Assembly (NCBI RefSeq): GCF_001577835.2
Contig: NC_029527.1
Location: forward strand, 8,338,094-8,402,093
Source of the DNA: Coturnix japonica
Taxonomy: Eukaryota > Chordata > Aves > Galliformes > Phasianidae
Length of the DNA stretch: 64,000 nucleotides
Direction: 5' to 3'
Shown: one piece after another, positions 1-10,640 of the stretch
Numbering within the stretch: position 1 is the first letter of the stretch
How the letters are laid out: every line of letters begins with the position of its first letter
Program-made: the position numbers and the translations under genes
The notes under the pieces: model-generated
Database searches by the model: none
What the model was told of the DNA's origin: nothing
What the model saw: the letters and a program-made list of their open reading frames with translations, nothing else

Positions 1-512
1 GCAACTGAGGCAGAGAATTAAACAAAGATCAATTACACTGAAACCTTTCCTCCAATGAATCCTTCTTGACCTGACACATAGAAGTAGTACATGGTAACGC
101 ATGTATGACACTTCTAGAACCCCATGCAACTGATTTCTCAAAGCCATTTAAATCTACTACTCACTCCCTCATGGCAGAGACAGAACCAAGATATCAGTTA
201 TATAAAACTAAGAAATACATTGGAACAAGACAGCATTATGTAGCTCCAAAGCTTTGTATCCAGACAAAAGGGGGAAAAAGGGGGGAAAAAAACCCTTATC
301 TGCTTATTCCACAAGCTTGCCAGAAATTCTATCATCTTTACCATGCACTAAAATAACCACTGATTGATTTTAGGCTTCAAATTGAACTGTAGAAGGAAAA
401 CCATGTCAAGAAACAAAGCAATGTTGGGAATCATAATAGAAACAAGGAGTTAAATTAAGTGCATGCAGACCAATGCATTCAGTTTATAAGCTAAATATAC
501 ACACACACACAC

Positions 513-556
<44 letters not shown>

Positions 557-2640
557 CAGACAATGTATTCTTTCCCTTCATGTAGGAAAGGGGAAAAGCC
601 AACAAAAACCCCTACATATAGAGATGGACAATGAATTTCTATGCAAATTCTGTTATACTTTCCAGGGATATAAAATGGTCAAGAGAGAAAGCTTGACCCT
701 AAAACTGCACAATAGAGGTCAGCTGCAGAGTCCACACTGAATATCTTCTTTCCATCCTTTCATGGTTAAAGCAAAGAAGTGGAAATATGTATTTACACAT
801 AATCTGCCTTCTAATTCCTACTCTTTAACTGAAGTGCAAGCATTTTATATTTGTACACAGATACCAGAAATACTCACTACAGAGGACAGATCCCAAACTT
901 GCAGAGCATGGAGGCAACGTGGGAAAGAAAAGCAAAGCAGAAAAAATAGAAGACAAACAGTTCTTAGAACAGAGTATCCCTTCACAAACTGTTCTTGCTT
1001 CTTCACAAATAACGCGTTGGATTTCCATTTGAACAACCAAAAGCTTGAGTGCATATGACTTTTTTTTTTTTTGTATTTGGTGCCCAGTGTTTATCTGATT
1101 GCCTAAGATTTCATTTTCATGGTCCAACTGCCTCTGTGCCAAGGTTTATCACTGCTGCTTTTGTGCCCATTTACTCAGGTTAACTTGGCATTTGTTTTCC
1201 CGTGCATTGAAGAGTCACGGTGAGAAGTTCTGTCACACTTTCTTTTAAAGGGCGAGATGCTGAGAGTACCTGCAATCCATCCCCTCCGAATGGAGCTGTC
1301 AGCCACCCAATTCTTTCTTATATATATTTTTTAACGATCCAACTGCTGTGCTGAAATACAAATGGTTCATACAGGTGTTAGAATTCAAGAGAAATATCCA
1401 TCAAACATTCGGAAACATTCAGAAATAAATTATCCAAGAAAGACACCAGAACATTATAAGGAAATGATGGTTCTCAGCACTCAGGACTGCTGCCCACCGA
1501 GACAGGCAAGCATTTAAACATTATTCCACTTAATTGCCTTGCAACTTTTTATACTTTGGTTAAGTTAATGAATACACTTAAAGAGAACCCGCAATGAACA
1601 CATACTGAAGACACTGGGAAAACTGGTTTTGTAGCGTAACTCTCATAGCCCAAGGACTGCAATGAAAGAAAAAACATGTAGCATTTCCTTATCCACAGGT
1701 ATTAAATTATAGCGAATGGCAATTAAATTATTTGCATCTCTAAAGTAATTCCCACATAGAAGCTGTTCAGCTTCTCTATAATGTGAATAACAGCGTTTTA
1801 TGTTTTTAATGCCTTTTTTCTGTGGGGGCATGAGGAAGAAAAGAATGGGAGTAGAATAAAACTCAAGCAATTGATCTGCACAATACACAACCCCATTCAG
1901 TCTGTTTACAATGAAGAAGAATATCTCAAATACAAACAGCCTTAGTTTAAAAAACAACAACAAACAACAGCACTCAATGAAGGTAAAAAGTATTTACTTT
2001 TTAATATGTACTTAAGTCACAGTATTTGTTTTGAGATCATTACACCAGGTGACATTTTCATTGTACTCTCAAAGTATTTTCCAAGAGCCTGTCTAAATAG
2101 CGAAGGGGCAGGCTTTAACTATGGGAAAACAAAAACTGTGCTGACAAACTGACAAAAACAAAGCTAATGATCAACATTCTTTCCACTCATTTATATTGAT
2201 GGTTGTACAACCATTTATCAAAATTTAAAAGCAAACAAAATCAGACATTTCTTTGGGTTTTTTTTTGGTTGTGTTTTTTCTGTCACATCATAAACTGATG
2301 TGAGTAAAATGTAACCATAACCTAATCTGACACATTTTAGGTTTAGGTCATTTTCATGTCCTGTATCATTGTACCAAAAAAAAGTCATTAAGGAAAAACA
2401 ATCATTTAATGTGATCTCTGTTAGAACAGAAAACATTACAAAAGAAAATCTACTGATCAGAACATACTGAAATGAAGATGACCTGGTACACTAGTGAGAT
2501 TTTTGTTAACAGCTGCATATATTTAAAGAGATCATTCAAGTCGAAACTCAAGGAGAACTTGATGTGTGAAAACAGCTGATGAAGTATTAACTGTGTCTGG
2601 TAACAGGTTACACAGCGCACACACGTGTTGGTGCTTTTTG
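1..2640. other. Intergenic stretch downstream of CHCHD4, no gene seen
   Basis: No open frame here resembles a known protein, and none has the splice-site pattern seen in the four real genes. The stretch is AT-rich with short T and A runs and one microsatellite. Its right part could belong to a longer CHCHD4 3' UTR if the polyadenylation signal at 2646-2651 is bypassed, but I see no strong second minus-strand AATAAA. Human WNT7A lies beyond CHCHD4 on this side; nothing of it is visible. Confidence 0.6.
498..554. repeat. Compound (CA)n(TA)n microsatellite
   Basis: A short run of CA repeats passes directly into TA repeats, interrupted once by AAA, and ends before TTTCAGAC. It is an ordinary dinucleotide microsatellite and likely variable in length between individuals. 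Confidence 0.95.
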
Positions 2641-2645
2641 CAGTA

Positions 2646-2651
2646 TTTATT
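2646..2651 (-). terminator. CHCHD4: CHCHD4 polyadenylation signal
   Basis: The minus strand reads AATAAA here, about 170 bp beyond the CHCHD4 stop codon. A GU-rich stretch (minus strand GTGTGTGCGCTGTGT) follows within about 30 bp, as expected of a cleavage/polyadenylation site. This predicts a short 3' UTR of about 190-200 nt ending near 2625. Use of this site is inferred. Confidence 0.65.
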
Positions 2652-2819
2652 TGCAAGACTGTCACATTGAGATTTCTCCTTCCACAATAAATTATTTACT
2701 ATGATACAGTGTACAGAACAATGGTGAAACATTTTTTGACAACTCAGACAACAGACATACTGCAGAAGTCCGCATCTCTGAAAATGAGAAATGGAGACAA
2801 CAGCCTCCTTGCATCTTCA

Positions 2820-5800
2820 TTAGCTAGATCCTTTCTCCTCTTTGGCAACAGAATCTTCCACAGGAGGAGCTTCCAAATCTTTGCTCAACTTCTCTTTCTC
2901 TTCGTTTTCATCCTCTTGAGGGTAAAGATCTGGGTATTTTTGCATGCATTCTTGCATAGCACGGAATTGGTCCACACAGTCTGATCCCTTTATTTCTTCT
3001 GTGCTATAGTGGAAACAAGAAAAGGCTGACTTGAACTGTTCCCCACAGGGACCACTAGCCATTCCACCCAGACATGGGCAGTTCCAATTGATATCTCCAT
3101 TGGGCAATATCAATCCTGAACAAATAAAAGAGAGAAGTAAAGTTAAGCTCTCCGTCCAATAAATTAATTACATTCAATGAAAGCTGCTAGGAAGTATTAA
3201 TAATACCATAGTAGTTCTGTAGCTTCAGGAGTGCAAAACACCTTCCATTTCCTGGACTGTCTGCTTCTCTCTCTGATCTTTATGATCCATTATTGGGCAC
3301 AAATGAGAATAGTTCTATATCTTTGTCTGAATTAAGTCTTTTTCCACTTGCCAGACTCTGTCAGAGAGGCATGCAAGCCTTAAAATCATGTAATATAAGA
3401 ACTTAATTCCTGTATTAAGATTAGAATTCTTTTGAATCAAGCTGGATGAATGCTATTTCATTGTTTTACATGAACTCTGGAATAGTAACACAGAACCTTC
3501 GCCCAAAATTTGAGCAGGAAATCCAGAACAGAAAAACTTTCAGTTGAGGTAAGAACACACTTAAAATGAAAGTAAACTTTATCTATTCAAATCACAAGTC
3601 TGCAATGGACAGGATTACTATCTTTAATTCTCCAAATTAACCCTTCTTTCAAATGCAGCCTCAATGCCACTGATCCAGTGAGTCATAATCCATTGGTAAT
3701 TGCACCTGGGAAAGAAAACCCACTTGATTACATCATAGGACACTGAGGCTAGGGTTAGCTTTTATTTGCTGATCTCACACAACCTATTCTTTCTCAGCTT
3801 CTAGGATCTGTTCGTTTCACAAACGAAACCAGAAACATATGCCATTATGTCAATATATGTATTTCTACTTCCTGTAATGAAGCCCCACTATTGAACTGAT
3901 AAATGTTTCTTCCATGTTATATACCAAATATTCCACTAAAATTCTTACATACCAATGATCCACAGCCTAAGATGACATAAACATAGGAAGCAAGATTGAA
4001 TGGAACATCACCAGTCATAAAAAACAGTTCTGTACATCTGATCATTCATTAAGCTCTTTCTTAAAAAGAATTTGGGTTTTTGCTTTACTAGCCCTTTGTA
4101 GAAAACACTTCAAGACTTAACCTCTAAAATAAGACAACTAGAATAAGTTTGGACAAGCACAGAAGAAGGAAGACAGCAACTGTCTTTGCTTAAGGTGCAA
4201 TTCCATATGCACTTTCAGCCAACTCCCCTATCACACCTGTAATGATAACAAAAACCACTTTTCATGCACAAATCTCACTACTGCCTTCTTCATTTACATC
4301 TAGAAGTAATTTTATAAACTCTAATTGCAATGAAAACTGGAGATCTTTTACTTTAAATTCTTACACATATAACATACAAGACCAGAAATGAGGCCTTCAA
4401 GTTGGAACATACTTGGTGATATACTGCAATTCAAAATGCTATCTTGAACCTACCTACTTTGTCAGCCTTTTCCATTTCTTTTCTTTTACAACTTTTAGGT
4501 TGAAGTGACTCTACATATTCCTGTTTTGACTGCAGAAATCTCATAATGGATAGCACAGAATCAGAAAAAAGAACACAATACAACTTTATTTTCTCCCAAG
4601 GGAAATAGAGCACAGGTTTTCCTGAGTGGTCCAGCAACTGAAAAGACTTCTCAAAGTCTTCTTGTCTGTTAATTCCAGATGCTAAACAAGAACATGGCAA
4701 AAATAGCAAACTAAATATTTACAGATTAAAAAGGCTCCAACAGAAAAAACAACACATCAGCACTACTGAAGACATAAGGTTCTGGCATATCTATATGATT
4801 AATCTATTCTTTTCCAGTTTTAACCATACTGTTGTACTGTACAGTAGAAAAGATCAAGAGAGACATTATGGTGGATTATGCCGCAAAACTTGAACACTGG
4901 AAGTCAAGCGTTCTATTAAAGTAGAAGCTAAATTAGAATGGTCTGTCTGTGACTTTATACACAACAAAGCCCCTTCCAATTGTTTTTTAAATGAAAACCA
5001 CGAGTTGGAGCTTCTGCAGTTCAACACACTCTAGAATGTTTTGCCCATATGTCCTTCCTGCCCACAATTTTCTCCCCCATTAGATGTGGCTCATTCTGTG
5101 ACGTGTGAATTGTTCCGATCTGCAGCACTGCAGCCTGATACTGTTCAAGTGAGAAGTTTTCAGGGAGCCCTTAAAACACGGCAGTAACTAACCACATGCT
5201 AAGAATAAGCTTATTACAGTATTTAAACACAGAGTTTATTGTTCTTAATCATATAGTTACATAATTTCACTGCAAGGTGTCCCTGATGTAACTAGCTTCT
5301 GGTTTTCTATTTCTTCTATAGTTTAGAAAGGTGATCTAACACGTTATAAATACAGAATCAATAATAAATTAGAACTATCACCTTCATTCTTCACCACAGC
5401 CTTTCAATACGTAGCAAAATACACATATGAGGAATGAATTAATAAGTCATTCAAACAAGTAGGAAGTGGCTCCTTTAATTTTTTACTAGCTTATTACCCA
5501 GATAAATGGCACAATACACTACACTCACAGAATCACAGAACTCATTGCATATGTACAATCAGAGAAAGAACAATTTGGGACAGGGTGTCAAAGAGAGAAA
5601 AGAGAGAAACCCCTCTTCAGAGGCATCAAAAGAATCAATTTTCAATCTTCATAGCATGTATCTGTATTATGTTAGATCTGAGACAGGCACTCTTTCATCT
5701 TAAAATCCGGTGTCAAAAATAGCTGTTTTAGTTCCAGGACCAATACACACCCACATGCTGTTGCTAGATCAACAGCTTTTGTTAATAGAATACAATACTT

Positions 5801-8800
5801 TTATTATCCCCAAAGAAAGACCGTGAATGATTATAAGCAGGAAGACAGGTAAAGTTGGAATGACCAGAACATGTAGGATCAACACAGCCTGCATGTATGC
5901 ATTTACTTTGCTAAACAGCAAGCTACTTTGTTTAGTCATACATACACCACACAAAGTGACTTAACAGTTCAGTGAATGATAAACTCTCTAAGGCTTTGTA
6001 TGCTCTCCAGATGTGAAATAAAGGCTTTCCTCCTCTATTTTGCAAGCAGTCTCCTGTTTTTCAGAGGAAACAGGAAAGCACAGAAGAGCAACTGTGAACT
6101 TAATGATGCCACCTGATCATTAGAGGCTGTTACTTTTTCACTTAACAGACCAATAATGGATTTAAAATTCAACTGATGGGAATTAAAAAAATCAGACTTT
6201 GCTAAATTTCTATACACCATACAAATATAATACTTTTGAAATTATGCCTCCTCAGACACTGCTTTCCACAAAACATTTGCATGTTTCATCTTCCACCCAT
6301 GTCAAGGCAGTAACAGATACCACTTGGATTTTAGTGTCTGTAGGAATCTCTGTGAAATTTTCAACAGCTGAAACACCACTGCCACGACAAAAACAATGCA
6401 AAAGCCCAAAGCAGAGATTGTTTCCATTAAATAGGCAGTTTAGTCATGGCATCTCAGTGGCACAACTTCCCTGAAAATAGGAGATTTGGAAGACAGGTAT
6501 TAAACTGTAGCTTCTAAACATCCTGAAATAAGACACAGGCACTTGGGAAAGACTTAGGGGAGAGCAGAGACAGGAAGAACATTTTTTCTCATTGCATGTT
6601 GAAAGTTGTCAGTTTATCAACCTGTCAACCCTACCATACAGTCAAAAAGACAGTGAAGGTTATTGCAAAGCCTGAACAGCCAGTATAGCATCAGTTATTA
6701 TAGAGACAAAAATATCTTCTTACTTATTTACTTACAGTGCAACTGAAGCTATGTTTAATGAAATGAAGTTAAGAAAGCAAAGTTATTTCAATTACATAAA
6801 TCAAAACTATATACTGCATCAGCAAACAAAGCATGCCTTTGCTACACTGCTGCTAAACTGTGCTTAAATGCTGCCCTCTGGGGGTCACAGAACCCCTTGC
6901 TTCCAGTTTCTAAGAAAATGTCAGCCTCAACTGATGTGAAAGCAATGAAATCATACAAAATGACAAGGCTAAATAGTGTATAAGGGAAATAAGAAAAAAA
7001 AATCCAGATTCACAGATATTCAGCACATTTTATTAATGTGGGTAAAATGTACTTGAACCTGACAGGAAACAAGATATTTCACCCATTAGAAATAACCTAA
7101 AATATGCTTTGTGCAACCAAAATATTACCAGTCATGCAGAAATATTCTGATCTCTTAAGTCTCATAGTTCATTTGCAGGTTGGATATACTCTGTATAAGA
7201 ACTGCAAAGTCACTGAAAACTTGAAACTTGCCTCTTCTTGAGGCAAGACCCTTACAGTTGAAAGCTGTAATTTGAACTTACCTGTCATGAAATTAAAAGA
7301 TCACCAGTTACTGGTTATTTTGCCACTTGTACAGTACAGAGTAAATTATTCACATATAATTTACATTAAATTCGATACTCAGAGGTTGCCAACTTAGGCA
7401 ACTTGTGCTGCACAGAGGCAGGCAACAAACTCCTAGTAATGACAGTGGAGGTTCAACTCACCTCAGCCACTCTGAAAACGGCACTCAAGTCGTTTCANAA
7501 AGACAATGAGAATGGCTCTAAGTATGTTAATACAAGAAAAGACAATTTTTTTTCCCTTAATATTTCTGGTTTCTAATTAAAACAAGTCATGAAGAGGTGA
7601 CTTTGAAAGAAAAAGAAAACACATTTGGAAAGTACATCATTTGTGCTGTCCTGATTTGGAAGTTAAGACTGAGAGGAGTCTGACTGTATAATTTACTACA
7701 TAGTTTTCTCAGTTTACTGAATAAAATGTTTATTTACTGAAACCGCTGCCCTACTAGCTCAGTCTTTAAAAATGAATTAATATAATTAGCATATGAAATA
7801 CATGGTGTATCAATCTCCGCTTTCATTCTGTTCAGCTACTTACCGTGTTCCTCATAAGGGTCATCTGGATCGTCTGCGACCAGCTCAGCACTGCTTGGTG
7901 TCTCATGGTCCTCCTTTGTCACAAAGATAATTTTGTCCTTTCCTGTTGTGTAGGAGACAATAAGCAAAAGATCAGGAAAAGCTGAGAGTAAGTAATTGAC
8001 AAAGTGGCTGACCAGAACACAGTAATGAGATACTCAACATGATGCCCTGATGTTAATATTGAATGAATTCTACTTTCCTTATTGAGCATCTTCAATTACA
8101 AGTTGCTGGTTCACAGGAAAATGTGTATAAAGAGAATTGGGAAAGTATTCAAAGGGAAGGTACTGAAAGTTATAAAAGAACTGGAAATAAGGCCTAGGAG
8201 AAAATCAACCTACGCTTGAAAAGATGAGTAGTAATTTATCTAGAACAGAGAATAGAACTGAACCCATTGTCTTTGTACCACACCCATGTAACCGTAGGAA
8301 GTTATTCTCAATATTCAATAAGAACTGAAAAAGTCATAACCCACTAGAGATTTACAATAAATATTTGCATATGGCACAGTTATGCAATGCAAATAGATGC
8401 CTACAGAGACTGCACTGAAGAGAGATGTGATAAGACAGGTATTTGTTTCTAAAGGAGACCATAATCAGCATACAGGACTCACGGAAGCAGTAAAGGACTG
8501 CACACTATTTCCAAGCTGAGGCAGCATTTAACAGATGTCACAGAGAACTTGCTTTTTAACACCACCTTCTCCGCTCCTTCCCCTCTTTAACCGAGTCAGG
8601 GATCAGCACAGCACAGTGACAGGAGCTGGGTGCAAGCAACCCAAAATGAAGTACCTTAAGCAACACTGCCACTGAATATGAAGCCACAAATCCCACGTGG
8701 GTAAAAGAAACTAATTATTAAAGTCACAGCACCTTGTAGAAGAAACTAATTATTATGTTATACAGGAAGGAAGTGAGGATGAGGTGAACATAAAACAGTT

Positions 8801-10324
8801 TGGGAAGTCCTCTTTTAAAGCACTCATTACATAAGTAATACTCATTACCCATTTACATGTTAGAATATATAGAAACTACCAAATCCTTTCGCTCTAGAGT
8901 TCTGCTTTTCACAGCAAAGTACTGTAACAGCTGTAAATCACTGTACAGTTCACTGGATTGCAAAGTTAAAGAGCTGTTTTGAAACCATCTGAAACTACTG
9001 CTCTCTTGGGAGAACAAATTCAGCTAAAGAGGCTGGATGGAAATGGACCAAAAGTGAAAGGAAAAACTCTCCTGTGCTACAGAAAGCATTCAGCAGGATA
9101 TTAATTAAGATCAGCAGCCTCCATTACAGAGTCATGTCATAGTCTATAATTATTATGTGAATTAAATACTAAAGAGCACTTTAACGGTCTAGAGCAGCCT
9201 GTGTTGAAAGGTGCTGCAAACATTAACAAGGGCAGAAAAACAGAGCGTACTTCCTGCTCTTGTGTCACTCTTGATTTAACAAAGTAGTTATGAAGGGGGA
9301 AAAAAAAAACAGGCTTGGCTGGCAACCAGGGCAAAGTTTCCCAACAACTCTGTAAGGTTGTAGAAAACTGCTTTAAGGCAGATACAGGCAGAAGAGAACA
9401 TCTAACTGAAGCTTTTCTGAATGTATAACACAGCATTCACAGACTGGAATGAGCACCCCAAAGACTTCAGCTCCAAATTCAGAAAGGCCACTGCAATGAC
9501 AAAGCACGTTATGAATTAGCATCTTCTTGTCCTTCAGCATGACCTCTACCAGAAAACGTTCAGTAATTCCCTTTCTTTGCATTCAGTCTCACAGAATCAC
9601 AGAATGACCCAGGTTGGAAGGGACCTCAAGGATCATGTAGTTCCAACCCCCCTGCCTGGCAGGGCCACCAAACATACACCTTTACTAGATGAGGTTGCCC
9701 AGGGTCCCATCCAACCTGGTCTTGAACACTAGGTGTGAAAAGCAGATAAACCTGGATTCTTTCAAAAAGGGAAACTATTGTCAGCCGTGTGGCATTCCAG
9801 CCAACTTTACAGTGCAGAACAGCTGGGATTTCATACATGAAATGAACTAGAAGTGGATGAAATATCATCACTGCTAGCATGAAGTATAACTATAACCCCA
9901 TCACCACAACTATAACATGAACTATAACTGCAGCTATCATTCATTTTGTAGGATGCCATAAGGCAATGGACAGAGCTGGTAAAAATACAAGATATCAATA
10001 AAGTGAGTTAATAATAATAAGGCAAAGAGAACCAGAAGTTATCACAGTATATAATCACTATCCAGAGTGACGAGTTTATCCTTTCAAAGCAGCACTCAGG
10101 ACATTCTTTGCAGCATGAAACTCCACACCAAGGGAGGAAAGATAAATCACAATCCACAAAGGGGGAAAGATAAATGCATCCCCCAGGTTAGAAATGAAAC
10201 GTGTGGTGCCCCACACCCACACAACCCGCGGCCTCCCCTCCACCCTTCGAGCGGCGCCGCCCCCGCGCCTCAGGGTGACATTGTGAGGACGCAGGCACCC
10301 ACCTTCTTGCCTGCAGTAGGACAT
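2820..10324 (-). CDS. CHCHD4: CHCHD4 / MIA40, mitochondrial intermembrane-space oxidoreductase
   Basis: Three coding exons on the minus strand: 10303-10324, 7844-7942 and 2820-3115. They join in phase to give 138 residues (human 142). The N-terminus is [19 protein letters not shown]. The redox-active CPC motif is at residues 53-55. A twin CX9C fold follows, with cysteines 64/74 and 87/97. The C-terminal tail is acidic and Glu/Lys-rich. In the known family the CPC pair passes disulfides to incoming CX3C/CX9C proteins in the mitochondrial intermembrane space and is reoxidised by ALR/GFER; the protein also binds AIFM1. Donors are GTGGGT and GTAAGT. The start has a good context (GCCATG) and lies in a CpG-rich promoter shared with TMEM43. 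Exon 3 holds every cysteine of the functional core. The tail is the least conserved part. Intron 2 is about 4.7 kb and contains a separate exon-like ORF. Confidence 0.97.
4458..4681 (-). other. Exon-like open segment inside CHCHD4 intron 2
   Basis: A minus-strand frame stays open from about 4709 to 4431. It is flanked by a plausible acceptor (TTTAG before 4681) and donor (GTAGGT after 4458). The 224-nt segment encodes a balanced, hydrophilic peptide including [17 protein letters not shown] and, later, [15 protein letters not shown] and [13 protein letters not shown]. Its phase fits CHCHD4 exon 2. Joined to exon 3 it would shift the frame and stop after about one codon. I do not recognise the peptide. 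It could be a cassette exon, a stray exon of another gene, or chance. Confidence 0.25.
7498..7498. other. Single ambiguous base (N)
   Basis: The only N in the window, inside CHCHD4 intron 2 (context GTTTCANAA). It is a consensus ambiguity in the assembly and affects no exon. Confidence 0.95.
9588..9732 (-). mobile_element. CR1 LINE 3'-end fragment
   Basis: The minus strand carries the standard CR1 3' end: a stretch resembling CCAGGTTGGATGGGACCCTG, then GGTTGGAACTACATGATCC, GAGGTCCCTTCCAACC and a tail of two ATTCTGTG units. About 145 bp remain, with the 5' part lost as is usual for CR1. It sits in CHCHD4 intron 1 in the same orientation as the gene. Its last ~62 bp are nearly identical to the copy at 11038-11101. 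Confidence 0.93.
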
Positions 10325-10640
10325 GGCGGAGCCGCCCGCTGCCTTTCACACTCAGTGCGATCGCAGACCGGCTCCGCGTCCTTCCCCTCCTCCTCCAACA
10401 CCGCCGCAGCTCCACGCTGTGCCCGCTGACCTCCGGAAGAACACACACTGAACTCTAACACCAGGAAGCATACGCCCTCACATCGAGGTGGGCGCGGCTG
10501 CTGCTGAGCGGTTGTCGTTGGTGGATTCTCTGGTTTGTGAGGGAAAGAGGCCGAAGATGTCGAGGAATGTAAGTGATAAGCTCCTGTGGGGGATCCCAAT
10601 AGCTGTCAGATCCCGCTTGGCTCCTCCAGAGGGGCCTCGC
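10200..10640. promoter_or_regulatory. CpG-rich bidirectional promoter of CHCHD4 and TMEM43
   Basis: CpG density rises sharply here over the surrounding AT-rich DNA (for example CGAGCGGCGCCGCC near 10248 and CCGCCGCAGC near 10401). The start codons of CHCHD4 (minus, 10324) and TMEM43 (plus, 10557) are 232 bp apart, so both 5' UTRs and the core promoter must fit in this gap. An ETS-type CCGGAAG lies at 10433-10439, near the middle. I see no TATA box. Shared CpG promoters of this type usually drive broad expression; that part is inference. Confidence 0.85.
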
